Under the pieces are notes generated by a model, which was not told where the DNA came from, searched no databases, and saw only the letters and a list, made by a program, of their open reading frames with translations. The translations under genes and the position numbers were made by a program. From Hyphomicrobiaceae bacterium (GTDB lineage Bacteria; Pseudomonadota; Alphaproteobacteria; Rhizobiales; Devosiaceae): a DNA stretch of 64,000 nucleotides. Below, in pieces: positions 53,804-64,000 of the stretch. Each line of letters begins with the position of its first letter. The stretch's first letter is position 1. Location: the NCBI GenBank assembly GCA_020638065.1, contig JACKJG010000009.1, positions 62,001-126,000 of the forward strand, written 5' to 3'.

Positions 53804-55216
53804 TCATCCGGTTGTCTGGGCGATGCGCACCGGCGTCCACCATTGGGCGGGGTCGAAGGGCACATTGTTGTTGCGGAACTCAATATAGAGGGTTGGGCGC
53901 GCGTTGCCAGCACTGGTTGCAACGGTTGCGCCTTTGGTGTGTTCACCCATGGTGCCGACCGGCTCGCCCATGCGTACGAATTGCCCCAAATCCACGTCCA
54001 GTTTCTCCATGCCGGCCAGAAGGATAACGAAATCGTCGCCGGGATTGAGAATGATGATCTGGCCGTAATTAAGGTAAGGACCCTTGTAAATGACCCAGCC
54101 GTCGGCGGGCGCGACGACCTGGGCGTCGGCGCGGGTCACGATGGAGACGCCTTTGGAAATGCCGCCGAAGCCGTCATCGGCTCCGAACTCGGTGATCGTG
54201 ACACCGGCGACGGGATTGGTCAGATAGCCCCTGGCGCTGGCAATGGAGATGGCGGGCGCCGTGCGGCTGGCGTCGGCAAAGGCGGCCGCAACCTGGTCGG
54301 GGTCGAGGCTTGCGACCTCGGTCCCCTCGGAGGCGTTCTGGGCCGCTTCCACTGCCTGATCCACCGCGGCGATGCGTTGGCGGAGAGCGGTGATCAACTG
54401 GTCGAGGGAGGTTGCTTCGGATGCAAGTTCGGTCGCAGTCTTTTCTTCGTCGGCCAGTTCGCTCGAGGCACGGGTAACGCCGACCCGTCTTGCCTCGATC
54501 AGGGTTGCGATGCGCAATTGCTCTTCCTGAAGGGTGACGAGCCGGTCCGAGAGGGTCTGCTTTTCCTTTTCGACATTCTCGCGCACGTCGACCAGAGCCT
54601 TGAGGTCGGCGGTGACCTTTTCGGCCCGGTCGTGCAATTGCGGCAGAACCGCAGACAGAAGCGAAGCTGAACGGGCGGCGTTGATGGCGTCGGCGGGGTC
54701 AATGATCATGGCGGGCGGCGGGTTCTTGCCGATGCGCTGGAGGGCCGAAAGCAGGGCGGCAACATCCATGTCGGCGCCATCGAGCCGGGCCCGGATGTCG
54801 CTTTCGTCCTTGAGCAATCCGGTCAGGCGTTCCTCGGCATCGCTGACCTCGATTTCGGCCAGTTTGACGCGCTGGGCGGCGGCAATCAATGCGGCGTTCT
54901 GCTGGTCGCGGTCGCCCTGCATGTTGGCGATTTCCTGGCGCAGGAAATCGGCGCGATCCTGGGATATGGAAATGGCTTCATTGATCTTGAGAAGCTCGGC
55001 TTCGGCGTCCTGCGTGGCCTCATTGGCGGCCGAAGGCGCGGAATCATCCCCGGTATGGGCTGCGTCGCCGGGTATTTCAGTGGTCTGGGTGGCCTGATCC
55101 GGGGTCTGGGGACTTTCCTGCGCAATTGCCACGCCGGTCATAGCCCATAGTGGCGCGCATGCCAGAATGGCGGCGGCAATGAGGGCTTTGGGTCGGCGCA
55201 TGGGCGGGCAAATCAT
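53804..55216 (-). CDS. envC: murein hydrolase activator EnvC-like protein
   Basis: A 470-residue exported protein: signal peptide (MRRPKALIAAAILACAPLWA), an acidic stretch, ~270 residues of coiled coil (ANMQGDRDQQNAALIAAAQR and similar, E/K/Q-rich) and a C-terminal LytM/M23 domain (GVSIVTRADAQVVAPADGWV, GQIIILNPGD, LGQFVRMGEPVGTMG). The zinc ligands of active LytM are degenerate, as in EnvC, which activates amidases at the septum. ATG 55216 or 55201 are possible starts. Confidence 0.88.
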   Translation of the reverse strand: MICPPMRRPKALIAAAILACAPLWAMTGVAIAQESPQTPDQATQTTEIPGDAAHTGDDSAPSAANEATQDAEAELLKINEAISISQDRADFLRQEIANMQGDRDQQNAALIAAAQRVKLAEIEVSDAEERLTGLLKDESDIRARLDGADMDVAALLSALQRIGKNPPPAMIIDPADAINAARSASLLSAVLPQLHDRAEKVTADLKALVDVRENVEKEKQTLSDRLVTLQEEQLRIATLIEARRVGVTRASSELADEEKTATELASEATSLDQLITALRQRIAAVDQAVEAAQNASEGTEVASLDPDQVAAAFADASRTAPAISIASARGYLTNPVAGVTITEFGADDGFGGISKGVSIVTRADAQVVAPADGWVIYKGPYLNYGQIIILNPGDDFVILLAGMEKLDVDLGQFVRMGEPVGTMGEHTKGATVATSAGNARPTLYIEFRNNNVPFDPAQWWTPVRIAQTTG

Positions 55217-55282
55217 CGAGGCGAATCAACACCCCAACATAGTCGCTTTTGTGGTCAAAGGCAGGTGTGGCGCCCGGCGCGT

Positions 55283-55765
55283 TCAGGCGCGGTGGTAGGG
55301 ATGTCCTGAGAGGATGGTGGTGGTGCGATAAAGCTGTTCGCACAGGAGAATGCGGACCAGCTGGTGCGGCCAGGTCAGGGGTGAAAAGGCCAGAACCAGA
55401 TCGGCGCGTTTTCGCACGTTTTCGTCCAGCCCGTCGGCGCCGCCGATCAGAAAGGTCATCTGCCTGCGGCCATTGTCGCGCTCGCGGGCAACCAGTTGAG
55501 CGAAATCCTCGCTGCTGCTTGCCTTTCCGCGCTCGTCAAGCGCGACCACAAATGCGTCATCGGCGCATTCGGCCAAAATCTGCCGGGCCTCGTCGGCCTT
55601 TCGGGCACCGGCGGACGACGCGCGGGATTCAGAGATTTCCTTGAGGGAAAAGCCGGTCAGGGCCAGGGGTTTGCCGGTGGCGATGGCGCGGTCGAGATAG
55701 CGCGCGACCAGTTCCCGCTCGGGGCCGGATTTCAAGCGTCCGACCGCGACAAGTGATATTTGCAC
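55283..55765 (-). CDS. rlmH: 23S rRNA (pseudouridine1915-N3)-methyltransferase RlmH
   Basis: A 160-residue SPOUT methyltransferase modifying helix 69 of 23S rRNA. MQISLVAVGRLKSGPERELVARYL, the SAM-binding LIGGADGLDENVR and the C-terminal LVRILLCEQLYRTTTILSGHPYH are all diagnostic. Follows rsfS by 23 nt on the minus strand. Confidence 0.95.
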   Translation of the reverse strand: MQISLVAVGRLKSGPERELVARYLDRAIATGKPLALTGFSLKEISESRASSAGARKADEARQILAECADDAFVVALDERGKASSSEDFAQLVARERDNGRRQMTFLIGGADGLDENVRKRADLVLAFSPLTWPHQLVRILLCEQLYRTTTILSGHPYHRA

Positions 55766-55788
55766 CGATCAGTCCGGAATTCGGGTGA

Positions 55789-56181
55789 TCAGTTGGTCAG
55801 CGGCAGGTCGGTCTGCCACATCTTTTCAAGATTGTAGAATTCGCGCACTTCCGGGCGGAAAATGTGCACGATTACATCGCCGGCATCGAGCAGGACCCAG
55901 TCGGCGGCGCCGAGGCCTTCGATCCGGGCGGTGCCGAAACCATTGTCCTTGAGCGCTCGTGCGACCTGATCGGCGACGGCGCCGACATGGCGGTGCGAGC
56001 GCCCGGAGGCGACGACCATATAGTCCGACATGGGAGACTTGCCGGTCATGTCGATGCTGACAATGTCCTCGGCCTTGGCGTCGTCGAGGCTTTGAAGAAC
56101 AACATCGATCATGGAGCGGGAAGTGTTTTTGGGGGCAGTCGAATTTGCAACAGAGGTTGCGCTTGGCGTGATTGCAGCCAC
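55789..56181 (-). CDS. rsfS: ribosomal silencing factor RsfS
   Basis: A ~130-residue protein that binds L14 and blocks subunit joining. Core: VLQSLDDAKAEDIVSIDMTGKS, DYMVVASGRSHRHVGAVADQV, DWVLLDAGDVIVHIFRPEVREFYNLEKMW-type end. The start is GTG 56181 with AAGGA upstream; a shorter start at MIDVV (residue 24) is possible, since the first 23 residues are variable. Confidence 0.93.
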   Translation of the reverse strand: MAAITPSATSVANSTAPKNTSRSMIDVVLQSLDDAKAEDIVSIDMTGKSPMSDYMVVASGRSHRHVGAVADQVARALKDNGFGTARIEGLGAADWVLLDAGDVIVHIFRPEVREFYNLEKMWQTDLPLTN

Positions 56182-56354
56182 TAGAGACGTTTCCTTGATG
56201 GTTGAGAGAAAGGCAAGCAGACCGGGCTTGACCCCGTGAGGGCTTTGAATATCGGCGTTGGCACCGAAAGCGAAGTCACGTCTGAGGACAGATCCTGTTC
56301 TTGCCTGACACGATTATCATGCCGAATAAGTTAACAAAGGGCAAGCAATTTGGC

Positions 56355-57005
56355 TCATTCTGATCCGTTTTGGCGCAGTCCGGCCCGAATCTGGGTGGAG
56401 GAAAGCGCCGACATCAGCCCGGTCAGAAAGATCCAGGCCGGCGGGTCGGCATAGGGCAGGAGCGGTGCGTCGAGCTCGTCATAGCGGAAGCGCGCCAATG
56501 CCGTTGCTGCGGGCGAGAAGAGTGCCTTCTTTGAGGCGCCGGGGCGGGCATAGACGACCAGCGGCATGAGATTGGCGATGTCGCGCCAGCGGTCCCATTT
56601 GTGAAAGCTTGCCAGACTGTCGGCGCCCATGATCCAGACGAAGTGGCGGCTGGGCATCGTCTGGCGCAGAAAATTGAGCGTGTCGAACGTGTAGCGGAAA
56701 CCGTGGGCCGCCTCGAACCCGGTGACGAAAACATTGGGCAGGTGGATCATGCGGCGGGCCGCTTCGACGCGTTCGGCAAGCGGCGCCAGTTCACCATGAT
56801 CCTTGAGCGGGTTGCCGGGGGTGACGAGCCACCAAATGGCGTCAAGCCCGAGACGCTTCAGAACCTGCTGGGAGACGAGTTTGTGGCCGTCATGCGGCGG
56901 GTTGAAGCTGCCACCGAACAGGCCGATGGTCATGCCCGGCGCCGAGGCGGGCAGGTCGGTGATGCCGGGAAGAACGATGCGCCGCGGGCGCGGATCAAGG
57001 CTCAC
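56355..57005 (-). CDS. nadD: nicotinate-nucleotide adenylyltransferase NadD
   Basis: A 216-residue enzyme of NAD synthesis. [20 protein letters not shown] is the nucleotidyltransferase GxFxPxHxGH motif, and [12 protein letters not shown] and the C-terminal [13 protein letters not shown] (ISSTxIR motif) match NadD. The first ~24 residues are an extension. It overlaps proA by 4 nt. The 173-nt gap before rsfS has no clear feature. Confidence 0.95.
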   Translation of the reverse strand: MSLDPRPRRIVLPGITDLPASAPGMTIGLFGGSFNPPHDGHKLVSQQVLKRLGLDAIWWLVTPGNPLKDHGELAPLAERVEAARRMIHLPNVFVTGFEAAHGFRYTFDTLNFLRQTMPSRHFVWIMGADSLASFHKWDRWRDIANLMPLVVYARPGASKKALFSPAATALARFRYDELDAPLLPYADPPAWIFLTGLMSALSSTQIRAGLRQNGSE

Positions 57006-58294
57006 GGGCGGGTCGTTCCCTGACCTTCAACGAGGTATTTGAAGCTTGTCAGCTGTTCGAGACCGACCGGACCGCGTGCATGCATCTTGCCGGTGGCGAT
57101 GCCGATTTCCGCGCCCATGCCGAACTCACCGCCGTCGGCGAATTGCGTCGAGGCATTGTGCATGAGGATGGCGGAATCGATCCTTGAAAAGAATCTGTCC
57201 CGTGCTGCCAGATCATCGGTAATGATCGCTTCAGTATGGTGCGAGGAATGGGTTTCAATATGTTCGATAGCGGCGTCGAGATCATCGACGATGGCAACCG
57301 AAATGATGGGTTCGCCATATTCGGTGATCCAGTCCTTTTCGGTCGCGGCAATTGCCTTGGGGAAGGCGGCGCAGACCTTTTCGTCACCGCGAATTTCGCA
57401 TCCGGCAGCATCGAGCGCCTCGAGAATGGGCAGAAGATGGGTGCCGGCCACGTCGCGATGCACGAGCAGGGTTTCGGCGGCGCCGCAGATCGAGGTCCGC
57501 CGCATCTTGGCGTTGAGGGTTACCGCGACTGCCATGTCGCGGTCGGCGGCCTTGTCGACATAGACGTGGCAGATGCCTTCAAGGTGAGCGAAGACCGGCA
57601 CGCGGGCCTCGGACTGGACGCGGGCAACGAGGCCCTTGCCGCCACGGGGCACGATCACGTCAATGTTGCCGTCGAGCCCGCGCAGCATTTCGCCGACAGC
57701 TGCCCGGTCGGCGGTCGGCACGATCTGGATGGCGTCGACAGGCAGACCGGCTTTGTCGAGCCCTTCCTGCAAACAGGCGTGAATGGCGCGCGAGGTCTGG
57801 TAGCTGTCGGAGCCGGGCCTGAGGATCACGGCATTGCCGGCTTTCAGGCACAGTGCGCCGGCGTCGGCGGTGACGTTTGGACGGCTTTCGAAGATGACGC
57901 CGATGACACCGAGGGGCGTACGGACGCGCGAGATATGCAGACCCGAGGGCACGTCCCATTCGGCGATCACAGTGCCGACGGGATCGTTGAGTTTGACGAT
58001 GTCATGCAGCGCATCGGCAATGGCTTCGATGCGGGTTTCATCCAGTTTCAACCGGTCAAGGAACGATGCGGTCAGCCCCTTTTCGGCACCGGCAGCAACT
58101 TCCTTCTCGTTGATTTTCAGAATGGCCCGCGTGTTGGCGAGCAAGGCGTTAGCAGTTTCGATGAGTGCATTGTTCTTGGCTTCGGTCGACGCGCTGGCCA
58201 AAACGCGGGCGGCGGCGCGGGCACGCCGGCCAATGTCCGCCATCTCGGCGGCGATGCCGGTTTCTGCCATGCGGGGCGCTGACTGGACGTTCAT
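57002..58294 (-). CDS. proA: gamma-glutamyl phosphate reductase ProA
   Basis: A 430-residue aldehyde-dehydrogenase-fold enzyme, second step of proline synthesis (NADPH-dependent). [31 protein letters not shown] and the catalytic Cys in [14 protein letters not shown] are present; [18 protein letters not shown] and GTYGTRP-like C-terminal [11 protein letters not shown] also fit. It lies 4 nt after proB, so they form an operon with obgE. Confidence 0.95.
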   Translation of the reverse strand: MNVQSAPRMAETGIAAEMADIGRRARAAARVLASASTEAKNNALIETANALLANTRAILKINEKEVAAGAEKGLTASFLDRLKLDETRIEAIADALHDIVKLNDPVGTVIAEWDVPSGLHISRVRTPLGVIGVIFESRPNVTADAGALCLKAGNAVILRPGSDSYQTSRAIHACLQEGLDKAGLPVDAIQIVPTADRAAVGEMLRGLDGNIDVIVPRGGKGLVARVQSEARVPVFAHLEGICHVYVDKAADRDMAVAVTLNAKMRRTSICGAAETLLVHRDVAGTHLLPILEALDAAGCEIRGDEKVCAAFPKAIAATEKDWITEYGEPIISVAIVDDLDAAIEHIETHSSHHTEAIITDDLAARDRFFSRIDSAILMHNASTQFADGGEFGMGAEIGIATGKMHARGPVGLEQLTSFKYLVEGQGTTRP

Positions 58295-58298
58295 CTCG

Positions 58299-59462
58299 TT
58301 ACTCGCTCATGACCGGCTTGGCGGCGTCGGAAGCCAATAACACAAGGTTGTCGGCATGCACCAGTTCGGTGCGGCTCGAGGGGCCGAGCAGATCAGCGAT
58401 CTCGCCCGACTTGTGCCCCTTTGCCAGTTGCGCTTCTTCGCCGGACATGGAGGCCAGGCCGCGCGCGAGTTCGACATTGTCGGGGCCGAATATGCCGAGC
58501 GTGTCGCCGCGATTGAAATGGCCGGAAATGGCGGTGACGCCAATGGGAAGCAGCGATTTGCCCGATTTGAGGGCGCGGGCCGCTCCAGCGTCGATATGGA
58601 TCTGGCCGGAAATGTCGAGCGTGCCGAGAATCCAGCGCTTGCGGGCAGCGGCACCTGACTGGCGGGCGGGAAAATAGGTATGGCGCGCGCCCTTGGTCAC
58701 CGCTCGGATGGGGTGGAAGGCCGCGCCCTTGGCGATGATCATGGCGGTGCCGGAGCCGGTGGCGATGCGGGCAGCGTCGATCTTGGTGGCCATGCCGCCG
58801 CGTGAAAGGTGGCTTGCCGCCCCGCCGGCCATGGCTTCGATTTCGGGACTTATCGTTTCGACCAGCGGAATATGGGTTGCGTCGGCGCTGCTGCCGGGCG
58901 GGGCGGTATAAAGCCCGTCGACGTCGGAGAAAAGCAGCAGCATGTCGGCATTGGCCATCGCGGCCATGCGGGCCGAGAGCCGGTCATTGTCGCCGTAACG
59001 GATTTCGGCGGTCGCAACCGTATCGTTTTCATTGATGATGGGCACGGCGCCGAGGGCGAGCAGGGTCGAGAGCGTGGCGCGGGCGTTGAGGAACTGACGG
59101 CGTTCTTCGGTGATGTTGGGTGTGACGAGAATCTGGCCGGTTATCACACCGTGTTCGGCCAGCGCGTCGCGCCAGGCCTGGCTGAGGGCGATCTGGCCGA
59201 CACTGGCCGCGGCCTGGGCCTGGTCGAGGGTCAGGGGCTTTTTGGCCGAGGTCAGATTGAGAATGGCGCGCCCGAGCGCCACGGCACCGGACGAGACGAC
59301 GATGACATCGCAACCTTCCTGCTTGAGCGCGGCGATGTCGGCGCAAAGGCTTTTCAGCCAGTCATGGCGCAACTGGCCGCTGGCGGCATCGACCAGAAGG
59401 GACGACCCGATCTTGATGGTCAGGCGTTTGACGCCGGCAAGTGGATTGGCGGGCCGGACCAT
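58299..59462 (-). CDS. proB: glutamate 5-kinase ProB
   Basis: A 387-residue first enzyme of proline synthesis. Kinase domain: [42 protein letters not shown] and [15 protein letters not shown]-terminal PUA domain ([21 protein letters not shown] to the end). It is usually feedback-inhibited by proline. ATG 59462 starts immediately beside the obgE stop; a longer frame upstream is the shadow of obgE. Confidence 0.95.
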   Translation of the reverse strand: MVRPANPLAGVKRLTIKIGSSLLVDAASGQLRHDWLKSLCADIAALKQEGCDVIVVSSGAVALGRAILNLTSAKKPLTLDQAQAAASVGQIALSQAWRDALAEHGVITGQILVTPNITEERRQFLNARATLSTLLALGAVPIINENDTVATAEIRYGDNDRLSARMAAMANADMLLLFSDVDGLYTAPPGSSADATHIPLVETISPEIEAMAGGAASHLSRGGMATKIDAARIATGSGTAMIIAKGAAFHPIRAVTKGARHTYFPARQSGAAARKRWILGTLDISGQIHIDAGAARALKSGKSLLPIGVTAISGHFNRGDTLGIFGPDNVELARGLASMSGEEAQLAKGHKSGEIADLLGPSSRTELVHADNLVLLASDAAKPVMSE

Positions 59463-59463
59463 T

Positions 59464-61056
<1,593 letters not shown>

Positions 61057-61076
<20 letters not shown>

Positions 61077-61635
61077 ATTGGCCTCCTCCTTGCCAGTCGA
61101 AGCGGCGAATCAATCTGCCCTCGTGCGGGCCGCAATCATCTACCGTTTCGGATATCAGTCTGAATCCGGCCTTTTCAAGGACCCGGCAGGATGCCGAATT
61201 GTCCGCAAGCGCGCGCGCCATGAGCGGCGCATCCGGTGCCACGTCAAACAATGCAGAAATCAGCGCCGCCGCCGCTTCGCTGGCATAGCCCTTACCCCAA
61301 TAGGGCTCGCCCAGCCAGTAGCCGATTTCGATACTATCACGGCCGTCCAGTTCGAAAAAATGAAAACCAATAACGCCGACCAGCGCTTCGTCACGGGTTA
61401 TGGCATAGGCGTGCTCGGTTTCGGAACGGCTCAACGTGTGAATGAACTCGAACGCATGCTCCATCGTATAGGGGTGGGGCAGGCGCGCCAGCATCCTGTG
61501 GACGTCGTAATTGTTGGCCAGACGCTGCAGGCTGGCCGCGTCGCGATCGTCCGGGCGGCGCAGCACGAGACGCGCGGTTGCGACTTGATCGGGCAGGTCG
61601 CGGCGAATCTGCTGGCTCGGAATTGTCGGTGTCAT
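61057..61635 (-). CDS. GNAT family N-acetyltransferase (RimJ/RimL type), copy B
   Basis: A 192-residue paralogue of the next gene, with VATARLVLRRPDDRDAASLQ, GVIGFHFFELDGRDSIEIGY and YWLGEPYWGKGYASEAAAAL. It overlaps copy A by 20 nt, so translation is coupled. GNAT genes between rpmA and obgE are common in Rhizobiales; two of them in tandem is less usual. Confidence 0.9.
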
Positions 61636-61658
61636 CGGTCACAGTCCATTCAAAGGCA

Positions 61659-61684
61659 AAGGGGAGCCGGATCGGGCTCCCCTT
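61659..61684 (-). terminator. terminator downstream of rplU-rpmA
   Basis: GGGGAGCC (61661-61668) and GGCTCCCC (61675-61682), extended by A-T pairs, followed on the minus strand by TTTGCCTTTG. Together with the hairpin at 61734 it should end most rplU-rpmA transcripts ahead of the GNAT genes. Confidence 0.7.
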
Positions 61685-61733
61685 GCTGAACTTTTGTGAC
61701 GTTGTGATCACTTCAGTGCCGGGGAGTGGGATC

Positions 61734-61758
61734 CGGCAGAAGTGATTGTCTTCTGCCG
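61734..61758 (-). terminator. hairpin immediately after rpmA stop
   Basis: CGGCAGAAG (61734-61742) and CTTCTGCCG (61750-61758), a perfect 9-bp stem with a 7-nt loop directly adjoining the rpmA TAA. No T-run; it may protect the L21/L27 mRNA 3' end. Confidence 0.5.
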
Positions 61759-62025
61759 TTATTCGGCGGCTTTCATCGGGTTTACGGATACGAAGGTTCG
61801 GCCACCGGACTTGGTGGAGAAGCTGACTTCGCCCGCTTCAAGCGCATAAATCGTATGGTCCTTGCCCATACCGACATTATCGCCCGGGTGCCACTTGGTG
61901 CCGCGCTGACGAATGATGATGTTGCCCGGAATGACGGCTTCGCCACCGAACTTCTTCACGCCAAGACGGCGGCCTGCCGTATCACGACCGTTGCGGGACG
62001 AACCGCCTGCTTTCTTGTGTGCCAT
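61759..62025 (-). CDS. rpmA: 50S ribosomal protein L27
   Basis: An 88-residue protein of the large subunit peptidyl-transferase centre. [41 protein letters not shown] and [17 protein letters not shown] are canonical. It lies 28 nt after rplU in the usual rplU-rpmA operon. Confidence 0.97.
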   Translation of the reverse strand: MAHKKAGGSSRNGRDTAGRRLGVKKFGGEAVIPGNIIIRQRGTKWHPGDNVGMGKDHTIYALEAGEVSFSTKSGGRTFVSVNPMKAAE

Positions 62026-62053
62026 GAAAGTGCTCCTTGCTGGTCCCTATATA

Positions 62054-62707
62054 CTACTTGTTCGCGGATTTTGCACGCGGGGGTTTGCCGGCGAGCAAAT
62101 CCTTGGCCTGCTGGATCCAGTCTTCGCGCTCGATGCGGCCCTTGAAGTTGAGTTCGGCATCGACGCGTTCGGTTTCGGCGGCATCGAATTCTGCAACCTG
62201 CTTGAGGCTGGTAATGCCGAGCGCGTTGAGCTTCTTCTCCAGCGCGGGGCCGACGCCCGAAATCAGCTTGAGATCGTCAATCACGCCTTCGGTTGCGGTG
62301 GCAGAAGCGGCCTTGGCGGGTGCGGCAGCGGGTTTCGGAGCCTCTTCAGCTTCGGCCTTTTTCGGCGCGGCCTTCTTGGCTGCAGGCTTCTTGCCGCCGG
62401 TCAGGATGTCGGTGATCTTGACCACGGATAAGTGATGACGATGGCCGATGGTGCGGCGCGAATTCTGGCGGCGGCGCTTCTTGAAGACCTTGATCGTGTC
62501 GCCACGGGTCTGTTCGACCAGTTCGCCGACCACGGTTGCGCCGTCGACCAGCGGGGTGCCAATGGTCACGTCGGCGCCGGCACCGACCATGAGAACATGA
62601 TCGAAGGTGACGGTTTCGCCGGCTTCGGCGTCGAGTTTTTCGATTTTCAGAACGTCGTCGGCAGCAACCTTGTATTGCTTGCCGCCGGTCTTGATGACTG
62701 CGAACAT
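62054..62707 (-). CDS. rplU: 50S ribosomal protein L21 with C-terminal helix-hairpin-helix extension
   Basis: A 217-residue protein, about double the usual ~103. Residues 1-103 are canonical L21 ([42 protein letters not shown]). A Lys/Ala/Pro-rich linker (~105-142) and a domain with [19 protein letters not shown] and [13 protein letters not shown] follow, a helix-hairpin-helix-like unit seen in some alphaproteobacterial L21 proteins. AAAGAAG precedes the ATG. The extension may bind RNA or DNA; its role is unknown. Confidence 0.92.
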   Translation of the reverse strand: MFAVIKTGGKQYKVAADDVLKIEKLDAEAGETVTFDHVLMVGAGADVTIGTPLVDGATVVGELVEQTRGDTIKVFKKRRRQNSRRTIGHRHHLSVVKITDILTGGKKPAAKKAAPKKAEAEEAPKPAAAPAKAASATATEGVIDDLKLISGVGPALEKKLNALGITSLKQVAEFDAAETERVDAELNFKGRIEREDWIQQAKDLLAGKPPRAKSANK

Positions 62708-63100
62708 CTTCTTTCACCGGCCTTTGGCCGATGCCCTTATTGTCGCGTCCTGTGGCGCCGCCCCTGACGCCGTCGTATTGACGGGGAGGCAGACTTGAAA
62801 CGAACCTTCAAACGAGGTTCCAAAAAAGCCGCAGACAGCTGTTGCGAAATCAAAAGGCACGCCAACCCGGGTCAGCGTGCGCAATCGGCGGGCTTATGCG
62901 GGCAAATCGCCTAAGAGTCAAGCCAGAGGTCAAGTTCCGAAGGGTTCACCCATACCAATCATAAAGCCGGACGTCGATTTCCTTGCCGCCTGCGTCGACC
63001 GGCGTTTGAGACATTTCAGTGGCCGCACCAAAAGTCTGAATGACAGGCAAATTTCTCAAACTAAGATGGAAGTGCCTATTTCAAGACTTTGGAAATTTTC
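62708..63100. other. 393-bp divergent intergenic region
   Basis: Between rplU (minus) and the unknown gene starting at 63101 (plus). It must contain both promoters, but I see no confident -35/-10 pair. A small stem (CGGCC-TTT-GGCCG on the plus strand near 62718-62731) sits in the rplU leader just upstream of its ribosome site. Base composition becomes clearly more AT-rich to the right of about 63000. Confidence 0.6.
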
Positions 63101-64000
63101 ATGACAAGCATTGTTTTGACATTTTTAAACAGCTGGCTTTGGCCTGTCGCCGTTCTTCTATGCCTCGTATTTTTGCTCAGGACGCTCAGGCCGAATTTTG
63201 CGGTCGGAGCGGCGGTCAGCATCTTGGCCATCGCTTTGTGTGTGGGTGCGTCCTCCTTCGTCAGGACAAATCTTCTTCATCTTCTGGACATCACGACCGG
63301 CGGAATTTCTTCGCAACTAATCGGCCTCAACAAATCCACAAGCTATGCCGATGTCAGGTTCAAGTTCATTTTGGAACTTGAGGTTGACGGAGCACCCAGG
63401 AAATTTGAGAGCGTCCACGAGCTGAAGGTCCGGAAATCCGGGTCGGACGGGATTGGCGGTGTGCCGCGCGCTTACGATGACTATTTCGGAGAGGCCATTT
63501 ACGCCGATTTGGGACCCAGCCGCCCGGGCCTGCTTATGTTGCTCTCGACGGAAGTGGTTACAGGTGGACATGGCTCGGGTCCGGGCGAAGACCGATTTGA
63601 AAACCTTATGCCCGAAGCGTGTGGAATCGCGCACCGCTTTGACACGATCGATGATTACATCTTGGCACTGAACAGTCTGACGGGAACCTGCTCTGTTCCC
63701 GCAATTATGCTGCCTGTCGTACTTTCTGTTCCCAATGCCGCCGACCCATTCTCATACCAGCTCGCAGATTTCAGAAACCTAGGGGCAGCGTTTGGGAATA
63801 ATGTTGTCTTTCGCTCCCTTGAAATCGAATTCACAGACGAGCCTGTGACGACGGGCCTGGATAAGTCGTTACCTTGGCTTCAAAGTAAAGATATTCAGCG
63901 CGAGTTCTATATTCCGAAACTCGTGAACAGGCAGTCTGTTAGCAATAGATATAGTTTGGTCGAAAGTTCATTTTTGAAAGGTCATAATTATGAGTCTTGG
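63101..64000 (+). CDS. unknown membrane-anchored protein, 3' end outside window
   Basis: An open frame of 300 codons from ATG 63101 that runs off the end of the window without a stop. The N-terminus has two hydrophobic segments (TFLNSWLWPVAVLLCLVFLL, then GAAVSILAIALCVGASSF) and the rest is polar, probably periplasmic, with YADVRFKFILELEVDG, LLSTEVVTGGHGSGPGEDRF and DKSLPWLQSKDIQREFYIPK. Four Cys are present (two in the membrane region). I recognise no family. Lower GC and less biased codons than the neighbours suggest recent acquisition. The ribosome site (TTGGAAATTTTC) is weak. Confidence 0.65.
   Translation, partial: MTSIVLTFLNSWLWPVAVLLCLVFLLRTLRPNFAVGAAVSILAIALCVGASSFVRTNLLHLLDITTGGISSQLIGLNKSTSYADVRFKFILELEVDGAPRKFESVHELKVRKSGSDGIGGVPRAYDDYFGEAIYADLGPSRPGLLMLLSTEVVTGGHGSGPGEDRFENLMPEACGIAHRFDTIDDYILALNSLTGTCSVPAIMLPVVLSVPNAADPFSYQLADFRNLGAAFGNNVVFRSLEIEFTDEPVTTGLDKSLPWLQSKDIQREFYIPKLVNRQSVSNRYSLVESSFLKGHNYESW

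Overview
The window looks like a chromosomal segment of a high-GC alphaproteobacterium, most likely in the order Hyphomicrobiales (Rhizobiales). This is an inference from gene order. The minus-strand run rplU-rpmA-GNAT-GNAT-obgE-proB-proA-nadD-rsfS-rlmH-envC-ctpA-polysaccharide deacetylase-rppH, the glnK-amtB pairs, the alphaproteobacterial sdhCDA(B) set and the short LolA-like protein next to ftsK all fit that group; a Devosia/Pelagibacterium-like relative is plausible but unproven. No rRNA, CRISPR array, transposase, integrase or prophage gene was seen. There is one tRNA, Gly-GCC.

Left part (1-23 kb): the end of an MBL-fold hydrolase; a divergent AraC regulator/SDR pair; a COG4315 secreted protein followed by an ECF sigma/anti-sigma pair with an ECF-type promoter candidate; an AEC permease; a GlcD/GlcF-like FAD plus Fe-S dehydrogenase; ppk2; and an RTX region. 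The RTX region has three calcium-binding repeat proteins interspersed with a pyruvate kinase and a GMC oxidoreductase. Two RTX genes share an almost identical ~628-bp 3' module, and the first copy is frameshifted inside it. A TIM-barrel isomerase, RlpA-like protein, aldo/keto reductase and a few membrane/DUF3047 proteins follow.

Flavin electron-transfer region (23.1-28.9 kb): a DUF2271 periplasmic protein, a PepSY-TM/flavodoxin/ferredoxin-reductase fusion and ApbE are transcribed away from an OmpR-type response regulator and histidine kinase. The divergent intergenic region carries two inverted copies of an 11-bp-period direct repeat, which look like response-regulator sites. This is the most interesting unit in the window: it could carry electrons from cytosolic NAD(P)H to a covalently flavinylated periplasmic protein under two-component control.

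Middle (29-48 kb): tRNA-Gly, a CnoX-like thioredoxin, LON-domain and Trm112 proteins, a UbiH-family hydroxylase, two complete glnK-amtB operons each with a sigma-54 promoter candidate and an NtrC-like palindrome, ftsK, a LolA-like protein, beta-carbonic anhydrase, a MarR/VOC divergent pair with a clear operator over the promoter, and the succinate dehydrogenase genes. sdhA and sdhB are separated by a DUF3052 gene and a small secreted protein, and the 3' end of sdhB is followed by a decayed tandem copy of itself.

Right part (48-64 kb): an AhpD-like protein, a small DUF2007-like protein, purU, a racemase and the long conserved housekeeping run on the minus strand for RNA decay, cell-wall processing, ribosome maturation, NAD and proline synthesis and ribosomal proteins L27 and L21 (the latter with a helix-hairpin-helix extension). 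The edge holds the first 300 codons of an unknown, more AT-rich membrane-anchored protein.
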